Shown: one piece after another, positions 50,882 through 51,131 of the stretch
Layout of the letters: each line of letters begins with the position of its first letter
Numbering within the stretch: the stretch's first letter is position 1
From: Streptomyces sp. 150FB
GTDB taxonomy: Bacteria > Actinomycetota > Actinomycetes > Streptomycetales > Streptomycetaceae
DNA: 51,131 nucleotides
NCBI RefSeq assembly: GCF_000818195.1
Contig: NZ_JTHL01000001.1
Span: 2,935,961-2,987,091, forward strand
Direction of reading: 5' to 3'
Program-made: the position numbers and the translations under genes
The notes under the pieces: generated by a model
Told to the model about the DNA's origin: nothing
What the model saw: only the letters and a program-made list of their open reading frames with translations
Databases searched by the model: none

Positions 50882-51131
50882 TCAGGGGCGCAGCCCGCGG
50901 AACACGGCGGTCAGGGCGACTCCGGCGGCGAGCAGTGCGGCGATGGCTGCCGACCATCCCAGGAGGTCGGCGGAGCCGGTGTTGGCGAGTTCGGGGGCGG
51001 CGGACTTCGCCGGGGAGGCGCTGGGCGACGGGGAGCCGGAGGGCTTGTCCTTGGCGGCCGCGCTCCGGCTCGCGTCGGGCTCGGGGAGGGGGTGGGCGCT
51101 GGTGCGCGGGGCGGGCGCGGGGGCGGGGCTG
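50882..51131 (-). CDS. LAXTG cell-wall-anchored protein, C-terminal part (runs off the window)
   Basis: Only the last 83 residues are present. A Pro/Ala/Ser-rich linker (SPAPAPAPRTSAHPLPEPDA, SGSPSPSASP) leads to the sorting motif LANTG, a hydrophobic helix (WSAAIAALLAAGVALTAVF) and the basic tail RGLRP. This is a standard sortase substrate end for streptomycetes, where class E sortases recognise LAXTG. The anchored domain lies outside the window. Confidence 0.85.
   Translation of the reverse strand, partial: SPAPAPAPRTSAHPLPEPDASRSAAAKDKPSGSPSPSASPAKSAAPELANTGSADLLGWSAAIAALLAAGVALTAVFRGLRP

Overview
The window is very GC-rich, high-GC Gram-positive DNA. It has actinomycete GTG/ATG starts, GTGA and ATGA start/stop overlaps and strong GGAGG ribosome sites. 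Three things point to Streptomyces: an intact tap-tpg pair (maintenance of linear-replicon telomeres), a DasR-type operator at a chitin-active LPMO gene, and a sortase gene plus a protein ending in an LAXTG sorting signal. No replication origin, prophage or CRISPR array is visible.

Layout. 1-3230: the tail of an upstream gene, an unrecognised 580-residue protein and an SF1/UPF1-like helicase. 3250-5730: accessory patch with a DUF6879 gene, a truncated XRE regulator, a small membrane protein and a decayed IS5-family element flanked by CTAG. 5724-8540: divergent SDR/MerR pair and two small conserved-looking genes. 8648: tRNA-Lys(CTT). 8790-9558: broken SDR gene with a hexanucleotide expansion. 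9559-21616: DUF4331 protein, MmyB-type XRE regulator, secreted propeller protein, M6 metalloprotease, PAS-GGDEF-EAL protein, LysR/MFS pair, FAD monooxygenase with a palindromic promoter-operator, NTF2-like and VOC proteins. 21666-24332: tap and tpg. 24722-24889: MITE-like repeat. 24932-28262: anti-sigma-type ATPase, then an overlapping STAS / response regulator / histidine kinase / lone receiver operon. 28314-32438: phosphotransferase, VOC, small membrane protein, metallo-hydrolase and flavin oxidoreductase.

32658-42227 is the most interesting block. It holds two Asp/Glu-racemase-superfamily (maleate isomerase/EutA-like) genes, a D-2-hydroxyacid dehydrogenase, an amidase, a DUF3830 protein, an Ehu-type polar amino acid/ectoine ABC transporter (binding protein, two permeases, ATPase) and an IclR regulator. 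It looks like one uptake-and-breakdown system for an amidated or cyclic amino-acid-like compound. The usual ectoine-degradation enzymes are absent, so the substrate is open.

42315-51131: a second, identical tRNA-Lys(CTT), then an exported-protein region on the minus strand: phospholipase A2, AA10 LPMO, SPFH protein, NlpC/P60-like cell-wall protein, GH6 lipoprotein, class F-type sortase with a secreted partner, HAD-IIA phosphatase, and a cut-off gene ending in a LANTG sorting signal.

Gene calls rest on reading translations, motifs, start signals and spacing. No database search was run, and family names are recognition from memory.
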